A stretch of DNA of 64,000 bases. Origin: Fimbriimonadaceae bacterium (lineage in GTDB: Bacteria > Armatimonadota > Fimbriimonadia > Fimbriimonadales > Fimbriimonadaceae). The stretch spans positions 51,952 through 115,951 of the forward strand of contig JADLBH010000001.1 of the NCBI GenBank assembly GCA_020847855.1, in the 5' to 3' direction. Positions 8,071 to 16,358 of the stretch are shown here, one piece after another; positions within the stretch are counted from its first letter, which is position 1, and each line of letters opens with the position of its first letter. Under the pieces are notes generated by a model. It was not told the origin of the DNA, searched no databases, and worked only from the letters and a program-made list of their open reading frames with translations. The position numbers were made by a program, and so were the translations under genes.

Positions 8071-9077
8071 TGGCGCTGATCGAGAACACGGAAAAGGTCA
8101 ACTATCTGAACGCCCTGCGCGAGGCGATCTTCGAGGAGTTCGAGCTTAACGAAAACTTCATCGCGATCGGGGAGGACATCGGCTTGCTCGGCGGTGCGTT
8201 CGGCGTGACCGACGGATTGCAGGCGCGGTTTGGCACCGATCGGGTCTATGACGCGCCGATCAGCGAGGCCACGATCGTGGGCACCGCCTGTGGGCTTTGC
8301 CTGAACGGAAAGCGGGCGATGGTGGAGATGCAGTTCATTGACTTCATCTCCTGCGGCTTCGACCAGATCGTGAACATGGTCGCGACGTACCACTACCGGA
8401 CCGCGGGCGAGGTCAGCATCCCGATGGTGATCCGCGGCCCGGCCGGGGCCTATGGCGGCGGTGCGCTCTATCACAGCCAGATGAACGAGGCGTGGTTCGC
8501 CAACTCTCCTGGGCTCAAGATCGTTTGCCCCAGCACCCCCGCGGATGCAAAGGGCCTGCTCAAGAGCGCGCTGCGCGACCCGAACCCCGTGATCTTCTAC
8601 GAGATCAAGGAGCTCTACCGCAAGCGCCAGATCGAAGAGCCGGTGGAGCGCGGGGACGCCTCCCTCGTACCCCTGGGCAAAGCCAAGGTCAGGAGGGAAG
8701 GAAGCGATGTCACGATCGTCACCTATGGCCAGAACGTCTACCACTGTCTGGACGCGGCCAACAACCTCAAGGCCGAGGGATTCGAGGCCGAGGTCATTGA
8801 CCTGCGGACTTTGGTTCCCTTGGACAAACAGACCGTGATCGAGTCCATGACCAAGACGAACCGGCTTGTGGTCGTGAACGAGGCCCCAAGGACGTGCGGC
8901 TTTGCGGGCGAGGTTCTCGCGAACGTCGCGGAGGAGGCCTTCGAGCTCCTCGATGCGCCTCCTGTGCGCATCAGTCGAATGGACACCCCAGTGCCGTGGG
9001 CGAAGCCCCTTGAGATGCACGTTCTGCCGAGCGTAGAGAGTATCACCGAGGCGGCCCTGAGGACGTGCCGATACTAA
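8070..9077 (+). CDS. 2-oxoacid dehydrogenase E1 beta subunit
   Basis: 335 residues from ATG 8070, which sits in the TGATG junction with the alpha gene; an earlier in-frame start at 8046 lies inside the alpha gene and adds only unconserved residues. N-terminal pyrimidine-binding domain (NENFIAIGEDIGLLGGAFGV, DRVYDAPISEATIVGTACGL) and C-terminal transketolase-type domain (DVTIVTYGQNVYHCLDAANN ... VIDLRTLVPLD) are complete. With the alpha subunit it forms the alpha2-beta2 E1 component. It converges with the serpin gene, with only 3 nt between the stop codons. Confidence 0.9.
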   Translation: MALIENTEKVNYLNALREAIFEEFELNENFIAIGEDIGLLGGAFGVTDGLQARFGTDRVYDAPISEATIVGTACGLCLNGKRAMVEMQFIDFISCGFDQIVNMVATYHYRTAGEVSIPMVIRGPAGAYGGGALYHSQMNEAWFANSPGLKIVCPSTPADAKGLLKSALRDPNPVIFYEIKELYRKRQIEEPVERGDASLVPLGKAKVRREGSDVTIVTYGQNVYHCLDAANNLKAEGFEAEVIDLRTLVPLDKQTVIESMTKTNRLVVVNEAPRTCGFAGEVLANVAEEAFELLDAPPVRISRMDTPVPWAKPLEMHVLPSVESITEAALRTCRY

Positions 9078-9080
9078 CTC

Positions 9081-10271
9081 CTATCGCGGATTGTGGACGG
9101 CGGCGATGATCAGCGGGATCTGCCGATCTCGATAGGAGCAGTCTACGAGCAAGAGGAAAGGACGGTTCACGAGGAACTCGTTGCCTGAGGGCTTCGGCGT
9201 TGGCCCAGGCTCAGTGCCATGACCGGGCGCGCCGAGTTCGAGAACGATCCGCTGGTGAACGGCGATCGGCAACCTGTCCTCTAGTTCGTGAGAGAGATAG
9301 CGGAGATCCGCGCTCTGGATCGTCTCGCCCCCCGGTAGGCGAGCGAGCGAAGGTACAAGGTTCGCCTCGGTGTCCGATCGGAAGGCCGGAAACCGCAAGC
9401 GTCCGGACTTCGAGACGAACGCGGCCTCGGATCGTTCGATGAGCCCCGAAGCCAGGTCGTCCAAGGCCACCTGGAGAGTCTTGCCTTCCCTTGGAATGAC
9501 GAACGTTGTCTGAATCGCGCCAGCGCGCACCCTTGCAATCCGGGTTCCGTCCAGGTCGGCAGTCTGAAACTCGTGGGTCAGGGATACCATCGGCAACCGG
9601 GCCTCCCCGGTCGCTGATTGGAACCGACCCGTCGTAGTCTCGACTCCGCCAAGCGTGGCCGCGATCGCGTGGCTGAAGACCATGGCCGTGCGGGTGTCGA
9701 GTGATTCGAAGAGGCGCGGGATGCGTCCGCGGGTCTGCTTATCGCACCATGTGTTGATCTGGCTGAGCGACTCGCGGCCCGCGGAACCCAAGTTCGTCAC
9801 CTTGGCCCAATAGGCGGGTGCAACGTCCTCTTGAAACTCCGGGCGCACGGGGAGGGGCCAGACGCACCAGGCCGAGTTCGCGATCGTGACTTCCTTGTTC
9901 TGTGCCAACGCGGTCAAGAGGGAGGCTTGCGCCTCGTTGTACGTCTCCAGGCTTCCCGGAGTCACTCGGAGCATCTCCAAGAGCCGGTCGCGGGTGGGGC
10001 CGTCGGCCGCGTTTGCCATGAGCGCAAGGGCTTGGGTGGTCCCGGCCGGGGCCACGACCCCGTTCGAGTTTCCCGTTCCCAGCCGGGCAGCTCGGGCGAG
10101 TTCCCACCCAAACTGCCGAATGCCCGCGAGGGCCCTCGCTCCCGCTTCGGAAGGCGCGACCTTGAGGCCGGTGACCGTGCTCGTGGTCTTGGACCCGAGA
10201 TAAGCGATCTCCCCGTCCTGGTTCCGGCATCCGCCAGCGAGCAGGGCCGCGAGAACGACGAAGAGCCTCAT
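9081..10271 (-). CDS. Serpin-family lipoprotein with atypical reactive-loop hinge
   Basis: 396 residues. Signal peptide with lipobox (LAALLAGGC, Cys15) predicts a lipid-anchored envelope protein. Serpin landmarks are NGVVAPAGTTQALALMANAA (the usual NxxxSPxSixxALxM block), the FLVNRPFLLLVD strand near the C-terminus, and strand s5B-like IPLIIAAVHNP. Inhibitory serpins carry a hinge rich in small residues after the conserved E-GT (GTEAAAAT). Here the matching stretch is GHGTEPGPTPKPSGNE, with four prolines, which should block loop insertion. I infer a non-inhibitory or mechanistically different serpin. A -10-like TAGAGT ends 7 nt before the ATG. Confidence 0.82.
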   Translation of the reverse strand: MRLFVVLAALLAGGCRNQDGEIAYLGSKTTSTVTGLKVAPSEAGARALAGIRQFGWELARAARLGTGNSNGVVAPAGTTQALALMANAADGPTRDRLLEMLRVTPGSLETYNEAQASLLTALAQNKEVTIANSAWCVWPLPVRPEFQEDVAPAYWAKVTNLGSAGRESLSQINTWCDKQTRGRIPRLFESLDTRTAMVFSHAIAATLGGVETTTGRFQSATGEARLPMVSLTHEFQTADLDGTRIARVRAGAIQTTFVIPREGKTLQVALDDLASGLIERSEAAFVSKSGRLRFPAFRSDTEANLVPSLARLPGGETIQSADLRYLSHELEDRLPIAVHQRIVLELGAPGHGTEPGPTPKPSGNEFLVNRPFLLLVDCSYRDRQIPLIIAAVHNPR

Positions 10272-10278
10272 ACTACGA

Positions 10279-10284
10279 ACTCTA
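10279..10284 (-). promoter_or_regulatory. -10-like TAGAGT, 7 nt before the serpin ATG
   Basis: Minus-strand hexamer with leaderless spacing; no Shine-Dalgarno lies between it and the start. Confidence 0.45.
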
Positions 10285-10309
10285 CGCTACCAGGCGACCC
10301 AGCCTACGG

Positions 10310-11089
10310 CTAGACCGCGGCACCGAGGTAGGCCTCGATCACCTTGGGGTCATTGCGGATCGCGTCGGGCGGCCCTTGGGCGATCTCCTCGCCGTGATCC
10401 AGGACCACGATCCGCTCGCAGAGGCCCATGACGAACCGCATGTCGTGCTCGATGAGCAGAACCGTCTTGTCGAAGTCGTCTCGGATCCTGCGGACGGTCT
10501 GTTGCAGATCCACCTTCTCGTTCGGGTTCATCCCGGCGGCGGGCTCGTCGAGCAAGAGCAGCTCAGGCTGGGTCGCCATGGCGCGGGCGATCTCGAGCCT
10601 GCGCTGGCGCCCGTAGGCCAGGTCTCCGCTCCGCTCTTCCGCGACATCAGAGAGACCGACCACATCGAGGAGTTCGAGCGCCTGACGCCGCAGCTCCTTC
10701 GTTTCGCGAATCGCGGAGGGGAGCAGCCCCAGCCCCGAGCCCAGGCCGGTGCGATGACGGAGATACGCGGCCACCATGACGTTCTCCACGGCAGAGAGCG
10801 CCTTGAAGAGCCGGATGTTCTGGAACGTGCGACAGATGCCGAGCTTGGCGATCTTCGCGCTAGCCATGCCCGAGATGTCCCGGCCCATGAACTCGATCGA
10901 GCCGGATGTGGGCGGGTACAGCCCCGTGACCAGGTTGAAGCAAGTAGTCTTTCCCGCACCGTTCGGGCCGATCAGCCCGAACAGGTCGCCCTTCATGAGG
11001 TCGAAGCTGACGCAATTCACCGCGATCAGGCCGCCGAACTTGATCGTGGCCTCCTTAAGCCGAAGGACGGGCGTAGCGTTCTCGCTCAC
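10310..11089 (-). CDS. livG: Branched-chain amino-acid ABC transporter ATP-binding protein (LivG type)
   Basis: 259 residues. Walker A GPNGAGKTT, signature DLAYGRQRRLEIARA, Walker B LLLLDEPAAGMNP and switch LLIEHDM are intact; the GMNPNE extension and C-terminal VIEAYLG are typical of LivG. The start is GTG 11089 in a GTGA overlap with livM; the open frame continues far upstream but only as a shadow of livM. It is the last gene of the operon. The LivF ATPase that normally follows is missing, because the next gene is the unrelated serpin, so LivG either homodimerises or pairs with a LivF encoded elsewhere. Confidence 0.92.
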   Translation of the reverse strand: MSENATPVLRLKEATIKFGGLIAVNCVSFDLMKGDLFGLIGPNGAGKTTCFNLVTGLYPPTSGSIEFMGRDISGMASAKIAKLGICRTFQNIRLFKALSAVENVMVAAYLRHRTGLGSGLGLLPSAIRETKELRRQALELLDVVGLSDVAEERSGDLAYGRQRRLEIARAMATQPELLLLDEPAAGMNPNEKVDLQQTVRRIRDDFDKTVLLIEHDMRFVMGLCERIVVLDHGEEIAQGPPDAIRNDPKVIEAYLGAAV

Positions 11090-12303
11090 GCCTTGGCTCC
11101 CGATGTTCGACGTCGCAGCCGTTTTCCGATCCCGTCCCAACTGAACTCGTGGTGCCCCATGATCCCGGCAGGGCGCAATAGCATCAGCGCGATGAGCACG
11201 AGCGCAAAGATCGCCATGCGAAGCTCCGCCATCGTGTAGTTCCGAGAGCGCAGGAAGGGCACGCCGTGCAATGCGAGACTCCCCAAGTAGACGAGCAGGG
11301 CCGTGGCGGCCAACGCCCCCAGGTTCCCAGCCCAGCGCTGCCACTTCGAGCCGACCACCTTCGCCTGCACGACCCGCAAGAGCCAGACCAGCACGATCAC
11401 GCCGACCAGCCCCGCCGCCACGGCCGGGCCCCCGATCGAGATCGCCTTGCTCGTCCCCGGCTGCTTCATGAGCCGCAGATACTCCGGCAACAAGTAGAGG
11501 AGCAGGCCCGCGATCGCCGATCCCGTGACCGATCCAGTACCGCCCATCACCACCATCGTGAGAACGATGAAGGACTGGTACATGTCGAAGTTCAGAGGAG
11601 TGATGAACACCTGGAACGGGGCATAGATCGCGCCCGCCGCCCCCGCGAGCATCGAGCCCACCACGAAGGCCGTGACCTTCACCTTCGTCACCTGCACTCC
11701 CATGGCGGAGCTCGCAATCTCGTCCTCCCGCACCGCGAGGAAGGGAAGGCCGTGCGCAGACTTGAGGAGGTTCCGACAGATCGCGATCGTGAGGATCGCG
11801 AGCAGCCACATCAGCATGATGCTGGGAGGGGCGGGTTCCACGCGGCAGTCAATGCCAAAGCTGCCACCCAGCGCCTTCACGTTCTGCACCACGATGCGGA
11901 TGATCTCGCCAAAGCCGAGCGTCACGATTGCGAGATAGTCCCCGCGGAGGCGCAAGGAGGGAAGGCCGACGACAAGCCCCGCGATCCCCGCGACCACTGA
12001 GCCCGCAACGACCATGAGCACGACCCATGCCGTGGAGTCCAGAGGTTGCGCCTTGAAGAACGTCGCGGTCAGGAACGCCGTCGTGTAGGCCCCGATCATA
12101 TAAAAGGCCGCGTGACCGATCGAGAACTGGCCCGTGATCCCGTTGATCAGGTTCAAGCTCACGGCGAGCGCCACATAGCCGCCCGCCAAGAAGACCAGGC
12201 TCTGAAGGTAGGGGGTCAGGCTTGCCGCCGCCCACTGCTGCAGGAGGAAGCACCCCACCAAAACGACCGCGACGCTCGCCAGGCGAACGAGCCAGAACCT
12301 CAT
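11086..12303 (-). CDS. livM: Branched-chain amino-acid ABC transporter permease (LivM type)
   Basis: 405 residues, longer than the usual 300-360. Conserved LivM features are LNLINGITGQFSIGHAAFYM, LPSLRLRGDYLAIVTLGFGE and the coupling motif AVREDEIASSAMGV. The C-terminal half carries an additional hydrophobic and basic stretch (about residues 255-345), separating the GGTGSVTG segment from the last helix ALMLLRPAGIMGHHEF. It overlaps livH by 4 nt (ATGA) and livG by 4 nt. Confidence 0.92.
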   Translation of the reverse strand: MRFWLVRLASVAVVLVGCFLLQQWAAASLTPYLQSLVFLAGGYVALAVSLNLINGITGQFSIGHAAFYMIGAYTTAFLTATFFKAQPLDSTAWVVLMVVAGSVVAGIAGLVVGLPSLRLRGDYLAIVTLGFGEIIRIVVQNVKALGGSFGIDCRVEPAPPSIMLMWLLAILTIAICRNLLKSAHGLPFLAVREDEIASSAMGVQVTKVKVTAFVVGSMLAGAAGAIYAPFQVFITPLNFDMYQSFIVLTMVVMGGTGSVTGSAIAGLLLYLLPEYLRLMKQPGTSKAISIGGPAVAAGLVGVIVLVWLLRVVQAKVVGSKWQRWAGNLGALAATALLVYLGSLALHGVPFLRSRNYTMAELRMAIFALVLIALMLLRPAGIMGHHEFSWDGIGKRLRRRTSGAKA

Positions 12304-13484
12304 ACCTTCTCCACCTTGTTCGAGCCCAGAAGGCCCTTGGGAAGGATCAAGAGAACGATGATCAGGATCACGAACCCGAACGCATCCTTGAACATGTCCA
12401 GCCCCGACCAGATCACGAGAGCCTCGGCGACCCCCATGATGAGCCCGCCCAGCACCGCGCCGGGTATGTTCCCGATCCCGCCCACCACCGCGGCCACGAA
12501 CCCCTTCAAGCCGGGCGCGACGCCGAAGAACGTCGAGATCGTCAAGCCCTGGAAGAGCGCGTACATCATCGCACCCGCGCCTGCCAGCGCGGAACCGATC
12601 AAGAACGTCGTGAAGACCACAGTGTTCACGTTCACCCCCATCAAGGCGGCGGAGTCGAAGTCCTGCGAGACCGCCCGCATCCCCCGGCCGATCTTCGTCT
12701 TCATCACGAGCCAGCGCAGGAAGAGCATGAGCACCAGGCTCGTACCCGCCATCACCAAGAGCCCGTGCGGCAGGATCAAGCGGATGCTCTTGGGTTGGAT
12801 CTGCCGCTCCAGGTCGCTATAGCGCGTGCGCGCCGCGGCCAGCTTGTCCGAGAGTGCGGCCAACTTCTCCTCCGTCGTACCGTTCGTCCGGATCTTGTAC
12901 TGCTCGTTCTTGTGGGCGTCCTTTGCCTGCTCGAACTCCCGTTCCGCCTCCGTGTACTGCCCCAGCAAGGGCTCGGGCGGCTTCTGGATCCAAACCCGCA
13001 AAGAGCCCTGCACCGGGTTCGCCTCCTCGCGGATCACGGGCGGCGGGGAGACCGGAAGGAAGAGCGCGCCCCCGTATTGCAGAAGCAGGCTCACCCCGAT
13101 CGCCGTGATCAGGGCCGAGATCCTCGGCTGGTTCCGCATCGGGCGATAGGCCATGAACTCGATGAGCACCCCCACCAGCCCGCAAACCACCATGCTCCCC
13201 ACGAGCATCAGCCCCAGCACCATGAGGGAAGAGGGCATCGGCGCCCGTTGCATCTCCTCCGGTGTATAGCCCAGCGCCCAAGAGATGAAGAGCGCCACAT
13301 ACGCCCCCAGCATGAACACTTCGCCGTGCGCGAAGTTGATCAGCTTCAGAATCCCGTACACCATCGTGTAGCCCAGCGCGACCAGGGCATAGATGGACCC
13401 GATCAGGATCCCATAGACCAACTGCCCTGGCAGGGTGGCAGGGTCAAAGGCTGCCAGGGGCAAGAGCGTCAGGCCAAGGCCCAA
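12300..13484 (-). CDS. livH: Branched-chain amino-acid ABC transporter permease (LivH type) with coiled-coil insertion
   Basis: 394 residues against about 290-310 normally. The core is standard: LVYGILIGSIYALVALGYTM, LKLINFAHGEVFMLGAY, and later GRGMRAVSQDFDSAALMGVN and GNIPGAVLGGLIMG. Between helices, residues about 145-235 form an extra domain rich in charged residues with a predicted coiled coil (TEAEREFEQAKDAHKNEQ ... TEEKLAALSDKLAAARTRYS), where most LivH proteins have a short periplasmic loop. The start is TTG 13484, 3 nt after the livK stop; no ATG is available before the first helix. Confidence 0.9.
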   Translation of the reverse strand: MGLGLTLLPLAAFDPATLPGQLVYGILIGSIYALVALGYTMVYGILKLINFAHGEVFMLGAYVALFISWALGYTPEEMQRAPMPSSLMVLGLMLVGSMVVCGLVGVLIEFMAYRPMRNQPRISALITAIGVSLLLQYGGALFLPVSPPPVIREEANPVQGSLRVWIQKPPEPLLGQYTEAEREFEQAKDAHKNEQYKIRTNGTTEEKLAALSDKLAAARTRYSDLERQIQPKSIRLILPHGLLVMAGTSLVLMLFLRWLVMKTKIGRGMRAVSQDFDSAALMGVNVNTVVFTTFLIGSALAGAGAMMYALFQGLTISTFFGVAPGLKGFVAAVVGGIGNIPGAVLGGLIMGVAEALVIWSGLDMFKDAFGFVILIIVLLILPKGLLGSNKVEKV

Positions 13485-13487
13485 GGG

Positions 13488-14744
13488 TTACTTCAGTTCC
13501 TCGGGAGAGTACGATTTCGCGAAGTCGAACCCGGTCCGGGTCACCTTCACCACCAAGGCCGATTTCAGCGGGTCCCCGTTCTGGCCCTTGAGCGTGATCG
13601 TCCCCGTCACGCCCTTGAAGTTCTCGGTCTGGTCAATCTGCGCGATGAGCTCCTTGGCCGTGAGCTCCTTGCAGTTCTTCAGGGCTTGGATCACCAGGTT
13701 CGCCGCGTCGAACGTTAGCGCGCCCATCGTCGTGCCCGGCTCTCCGCCGTACTTCGCCTTCCACTTCGCCAAGAAGTCCTTCACCTCAGGACGATCCTCG
13801 GTGCTCGTGTAATGGTTGCAGAAGTACCCGCCCACGATCGCGTCCCCGCCGCTGTTGATCAGCTCGGTGCTGTCCCAGCCGTCCCCGCCGAAGAGCGGAA
13901 CGTTCACCGAGTTCTGCCGAAGCTGCTTGGCGATCGGCCCGACCTCGTTGAAGTAGCCGCTCAGGAAGATCCCGTCCGGGTTCTTCGACTTCAGGTTCGT
14001 GATCTGCCCCGTGAACTGGGCGTTGCCCTGCTCATAGAACTCCTCGCTCGCGATCTTCCCGCCCAGCTTCTCGAAGGCGGCCTTGAAGCTCGCGCTCAGA
14101 CCCTGCGAGTAGGGAAGCTTGTTGTCCGTCATCACCGCCACGTTCCGCAGCTTCAGCTCGTCATAGGCGAACTTCGCCATCACCGGCCCTTGGAAGTCGT
14201 CGTTGTAGCAGACGCGGAAGATGTTCGCATACTTCTGCGTCAGGTCCACCGCGGTCGCGCCGATCGCCACCTGAGGCACCCCGGCGGCATAGGTCACGTC
14301 CGTCATGGGCCGGGTGATGCCGCTCGCGACCTCGCCCAGAACGCACAAGGCGCCCTCGCTCACCAGCTTCTGGGTCGCGACGCGCCCGTCCTGAGGCTGG
14401 CTGTTGCTGTCCTCGATCATGAGCTCGATCTTCTTGCCGTTGATGCCCCCGGCCGCGTTCGCCTCGTCCACCGCGAGCTGGGCGCCGGACTTGCAGTCCT
14501 CGCCCCAAGGCTTCGAGGCGCCGTTCAGGCTCGCCACGAGGCCGAGCTTGATCGTGTCTCCCTCGACCTTCGGCCCTTCGACGGTGGGCATGGCTCGGGC
14601 GGACTTGGTCTCGCCGGAGCCACTGCCGCTGCCGGAGCCGCCGCCGCCGGCGGTGCCGGTTTCGGCAGGCTTGCAACCGAAGAGGACGGCCGCCGCGGCC
14701 AAGGCCGCTAGGAGGCTGATCTTGCTGGACGTCTTGCTGGTCAT
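13488..14744 (-). CDS. livK: Branched-chain amino-acid ABC transporter substrate-binding lipoprotein
   Basis: 418 residues from ATG 14744. Signal peptide with lipobox (AAVLFGC, Cys24), then a Gly/Ser linker (GGGGSGSGSGSG) and a type I periplasmic-binding fold: IKLGLVASLNGASKPWGEDC, AQLAVDEANAAGGINGKKIE, FFLSGYFNEVG-like middle, and GEPGTTMGALTFDAANLV near the C-terminus. This family binds Leu/Ile/Val, amides or related solutes. It is the first gene of the liv operon, GGGAG lies 8-12 nt upstream, and a TATACT promoter and hairpin-forming leader precede it. Confidence 0.92.
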   Translation of the reverse strand: MTSKTSSKISLLAALAAAAVLFGCKPAETGTAGGGGSGSGSGSGETKSARAMPTVEGPKVEGDTIKLGLVASLNGASKPWGEDCKSGAQLAVDEANAAGGINGKKIELMIEDSNSQPQDGRVATQKLVSEGALCVLGEVASGITRPMTDVTYAAGVPQVAIGATAVDLTQKYANIFRVCYNDDFQGPVMAKFAYDELKLRNVAVMTDNKLPYSQGLSASFKAAFEKLGGKIASEEFYEQGNAQFTGQITNLKSKNPDGIFLSGYFNEVGPIAKQLRQNSVNVPLFGGDGWDSTELINSGGDAIVGGYFCNHYTSTEDRPEVKDFLAKWKAKYGGEPGTTMGALTFDAANLVIQALKNCKELTAKELIAQIDQTENFKGVTGTITLKGQNGDPLKSALVVKVTRTGFDFAKSYSPEELK

Positions 14745-14751
14745 TGTGCTA

Positions 14752-14794
14752 CTCGCTCCCTTGTCGCGGGTGGTTCCCCGCGCGAGCGAGTATA
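14752..14794 (-). promoter_or_regulatory. livK promoter -10 (TATACT) and hairpin leader
   Basis: TATACT at 14789-14794 on the minus strand lies about 45 nt before ATG 14744. The leader contains CGCGGG/CCCGCG arms (14765-14770 and 14777-14782) inside a larger imperfect repeat (14752-14790). It might modulate initiation; no known riboswitch is recognised. Confidence 0.4.
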
Positions 14795-14846
14795 CGCGAA
14801 AGCGATTCGGCTGGGGCCGCAATGCCAGAACGGCCCCTACGCCGGG

Positions 14847-15479
14847 TCAGGCAGCCTGAGACTGCTGGTTGCCCAGAAGAACGACGATCGGCTCGCTGCC
14901 CTCGCTCACCTCGGTGCCGCGATGGCTCTTCACCTGATACTGCGCCCAGGCCGAGGCCGAAGGCAGAGTGTCGTCCGTGAAGGTCTTCGCCGCAACGCTC
15001 CCCACCGGCGTCCACGTGCCGCCAGGCAAGAGCCGGTGCACGCTGAAGAACGTGCCGTTCAGCTTCGTCGCCTTCCACTTCACCACGACGTGCCCGTCGT
15101 TGTTGACCGAGGCGCTCACCGAAGCCGGAGGCGTCGGAGCCGGGGCCGGGGTCGGCGGCGCAGGCGGCGGGATGCTCGCCAGGACGTAGACGTTCGGGTT
15201 GCCAGAAGACTCGGCGAAGGCCTTGATCTTGGCGATGAGCGCCGCGCCCTGGCCGCGCATCGAGTCCATGTTGTTCTCGAGCGTCACCGTAGCGTTCTTG
15301 CTCGCCTGGCGGGCGACCTCGGCGTCGGTGAAGCTCGTCCTCGCGCTCGTGATGAGCGGCGCGAAGGCGGTCATGTCGCCGGGCGTGAGCCCGAGCGCGG
15401 CGGCGTTCGAGGTCCAGTCGGACTGTCGCTGCTCGAAGAAGAGGATCGCGTCGTTGTTTTTGTCAGGAATCACCGGCAC
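14847..15479 (-). CDS. Protein with C-terminal fibronectin type III-like domain
   Basis: 210 residues, function unknown. The N-terminal about 95 residues are helical and polar (DAILFFEQRQSDWTSNAAAL ... ENNMDSMRGQGAALIAKIKA). A Pro/Ala linker (PPPAPPTPAPAPTPPA) then leads to an FN3-like beta sandwich of about 90 residues (VSASVNNDGHVVVKWKATKL ... WAQYQVKSHRGTEVSEGSEP). This layout recurs in planctomycete and armatimonad genomes, where it is uncharacterised. There is no signal peptide. The start is GTG 15479 with GGAGG about 8 nt upstream. It is transcribed divergently from the methylase island. Confidence 0.7.
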   Translation of the reverse strand: MPVIPDKNNDAILFFEQRQSDWTSNAAALGLTPGDMTAFAPLITSARTSFTDAEVARQASKNATVTLENNMDSMRGQGAALIAKIKAFAESSGNPNVYVLASIPPPAPPTPAPAPTPPASVSASVNNDGHVVVKWKATKLNGTFFSVHRLLPGGTWTPVGSVAAKTFTDDTLPSASAWAQYQVKSHRGTEVSEGSEPIVVLLGNQQSQAA

Positions 15480-15615
15480 CGCGTGCCACCTCCAGCCCGA
15501 CCAGGAAAACCCCCGCCGGGCCCAATCCTATCCTCGGCAACCCACCCCCCAATCCTCACCCCAGAGCTGAGAAACCAAAGCGCGGGCCGTGCCGCCTCCT
15601 GGGCGGATCCTGTGC

Positions 15616-15621
15616 CAAACT
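15616..15621 (+). promoter_or_regulatory. -10-like CAAACT before the small methylase
   Basis: Ends 8 nt before GTG 15630, which fits the leaderless spacing seen across the window and helps choose that start. Confidence 0.35.
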
Positions 15622-15629
15622 CCCCCTCG

Positions 15630-16358
15630 GTGGCCGTGTCCGACCAGCCCCGTCCGCATATCAAGTCCAAGCAGCGCGTCGCCGCCCACGGCGAGGTCTT
15701 CACCCCGCCGCACATCGTGGAAGCGATGCTCGATCTCGTCGAGCAGGAGACAGCGAACTTGGCCTCCCGTTTCCTCGAGCCCGCCTGTGGGGACGGGAAC
15801 TTCCTGGAGCCCGTCCTGCGCCGCAAGCTCGCGGTCGTGGACCGCTTCTACAAAAAGTCGCAGTACGAATGGGAGCGGAACGCGGTCCTAGCGGTGACCT
15901 CGCTCTACGGCATAGACATCCTGGAGGACAACGTCCAGGCGTGCCGCGAGAGGCTCCTGGGTGTCGTCGCCGAGCGCCACGACACCCATTTCGAGGAGCC
16001 GAACCTTCGCTTTCTAGAGTCCGTCCGGTACATTCTCGCCCGCAACATCGTCTGGGGCGATGCTTTGACCCTTCTGACAGTCGGTTCCGAGCCTGCGCCG
16101 ATCGTCTTCGCCGAATGGTCACCGGTGAACGGCAGCCGGTTCAAACGGCGGGACTTCGTCTTCGACGATCTTCTCCATCCGGAGCAGGCGAGCCTCGGCC
16201 CGCGGCAGCCGGGCCTGTTCGGTGAGGAGCAGGAGTCGCTGTTCCACAAGCCGAACCGGCCCCTCGTCTCCGACCGAGGCGAGAACGTCTTCCTCCCTCA
16301 CCGTCTGCGCGAGTACCCGCCCGTCCATTTCCTGGAGCTCAGCCATGCCCACGGCTGA
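15630..16358 (+). CDS. Small N6-adenine methylase-like protein (motif I, no NPPY), restriction-modification island
   Basis: 242 residues from GTG 15630 (GTG 15636 is the alternative). The N-terminal HGEVFTPPHIVEAMLDLV block and SAM-binding motif I FLEPACGDGNF (about 48-58) match Eco57I/N6-MTase proteins, and NIVWGDALTLLTV resembles the motif III region. The catalytic NPPY/DPPY motif is absent; the C-terminal half instead reads PIVFAEWSPVNGSRFKRRDF and FPPVHFLEL-like text. I infer a SAM-binding partner or specificity subunit that works with the next gene, not an independent methylase. It overlaps the next gene by 14 nt. Similar small/large pairs exist in other bacteria as far as I recall, but they are poorly characterised. 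Confidence 0.75.
   Translation: MAVSDQPRPHIKSKQRVAAHGEVFTPPHIVEAMLDLVEQETANLASRFLEPACGDGNFLEPVLRRKLAVVDRFYKKSQYEWERNAVLAVTSLYGIDILEDNVQACRERLLGVVAERHDTHFEEPNLRFLESVRYILARNIVWGDALTLLTVGSEPAPIVFAEWSPVNGSRFKRRDFVFDDLLHPEQASLGPRQPGLFGEEQESLFHKPNRPLVSDRGENVFLPHRLREYPPVHFLELSHAHG

Noticed and set aside
11090..11809. N-terminal extension of LivG
   Set aside because: Shadow of livM; the GTGA junction at 11086-11089 gives a normal-length LivG.
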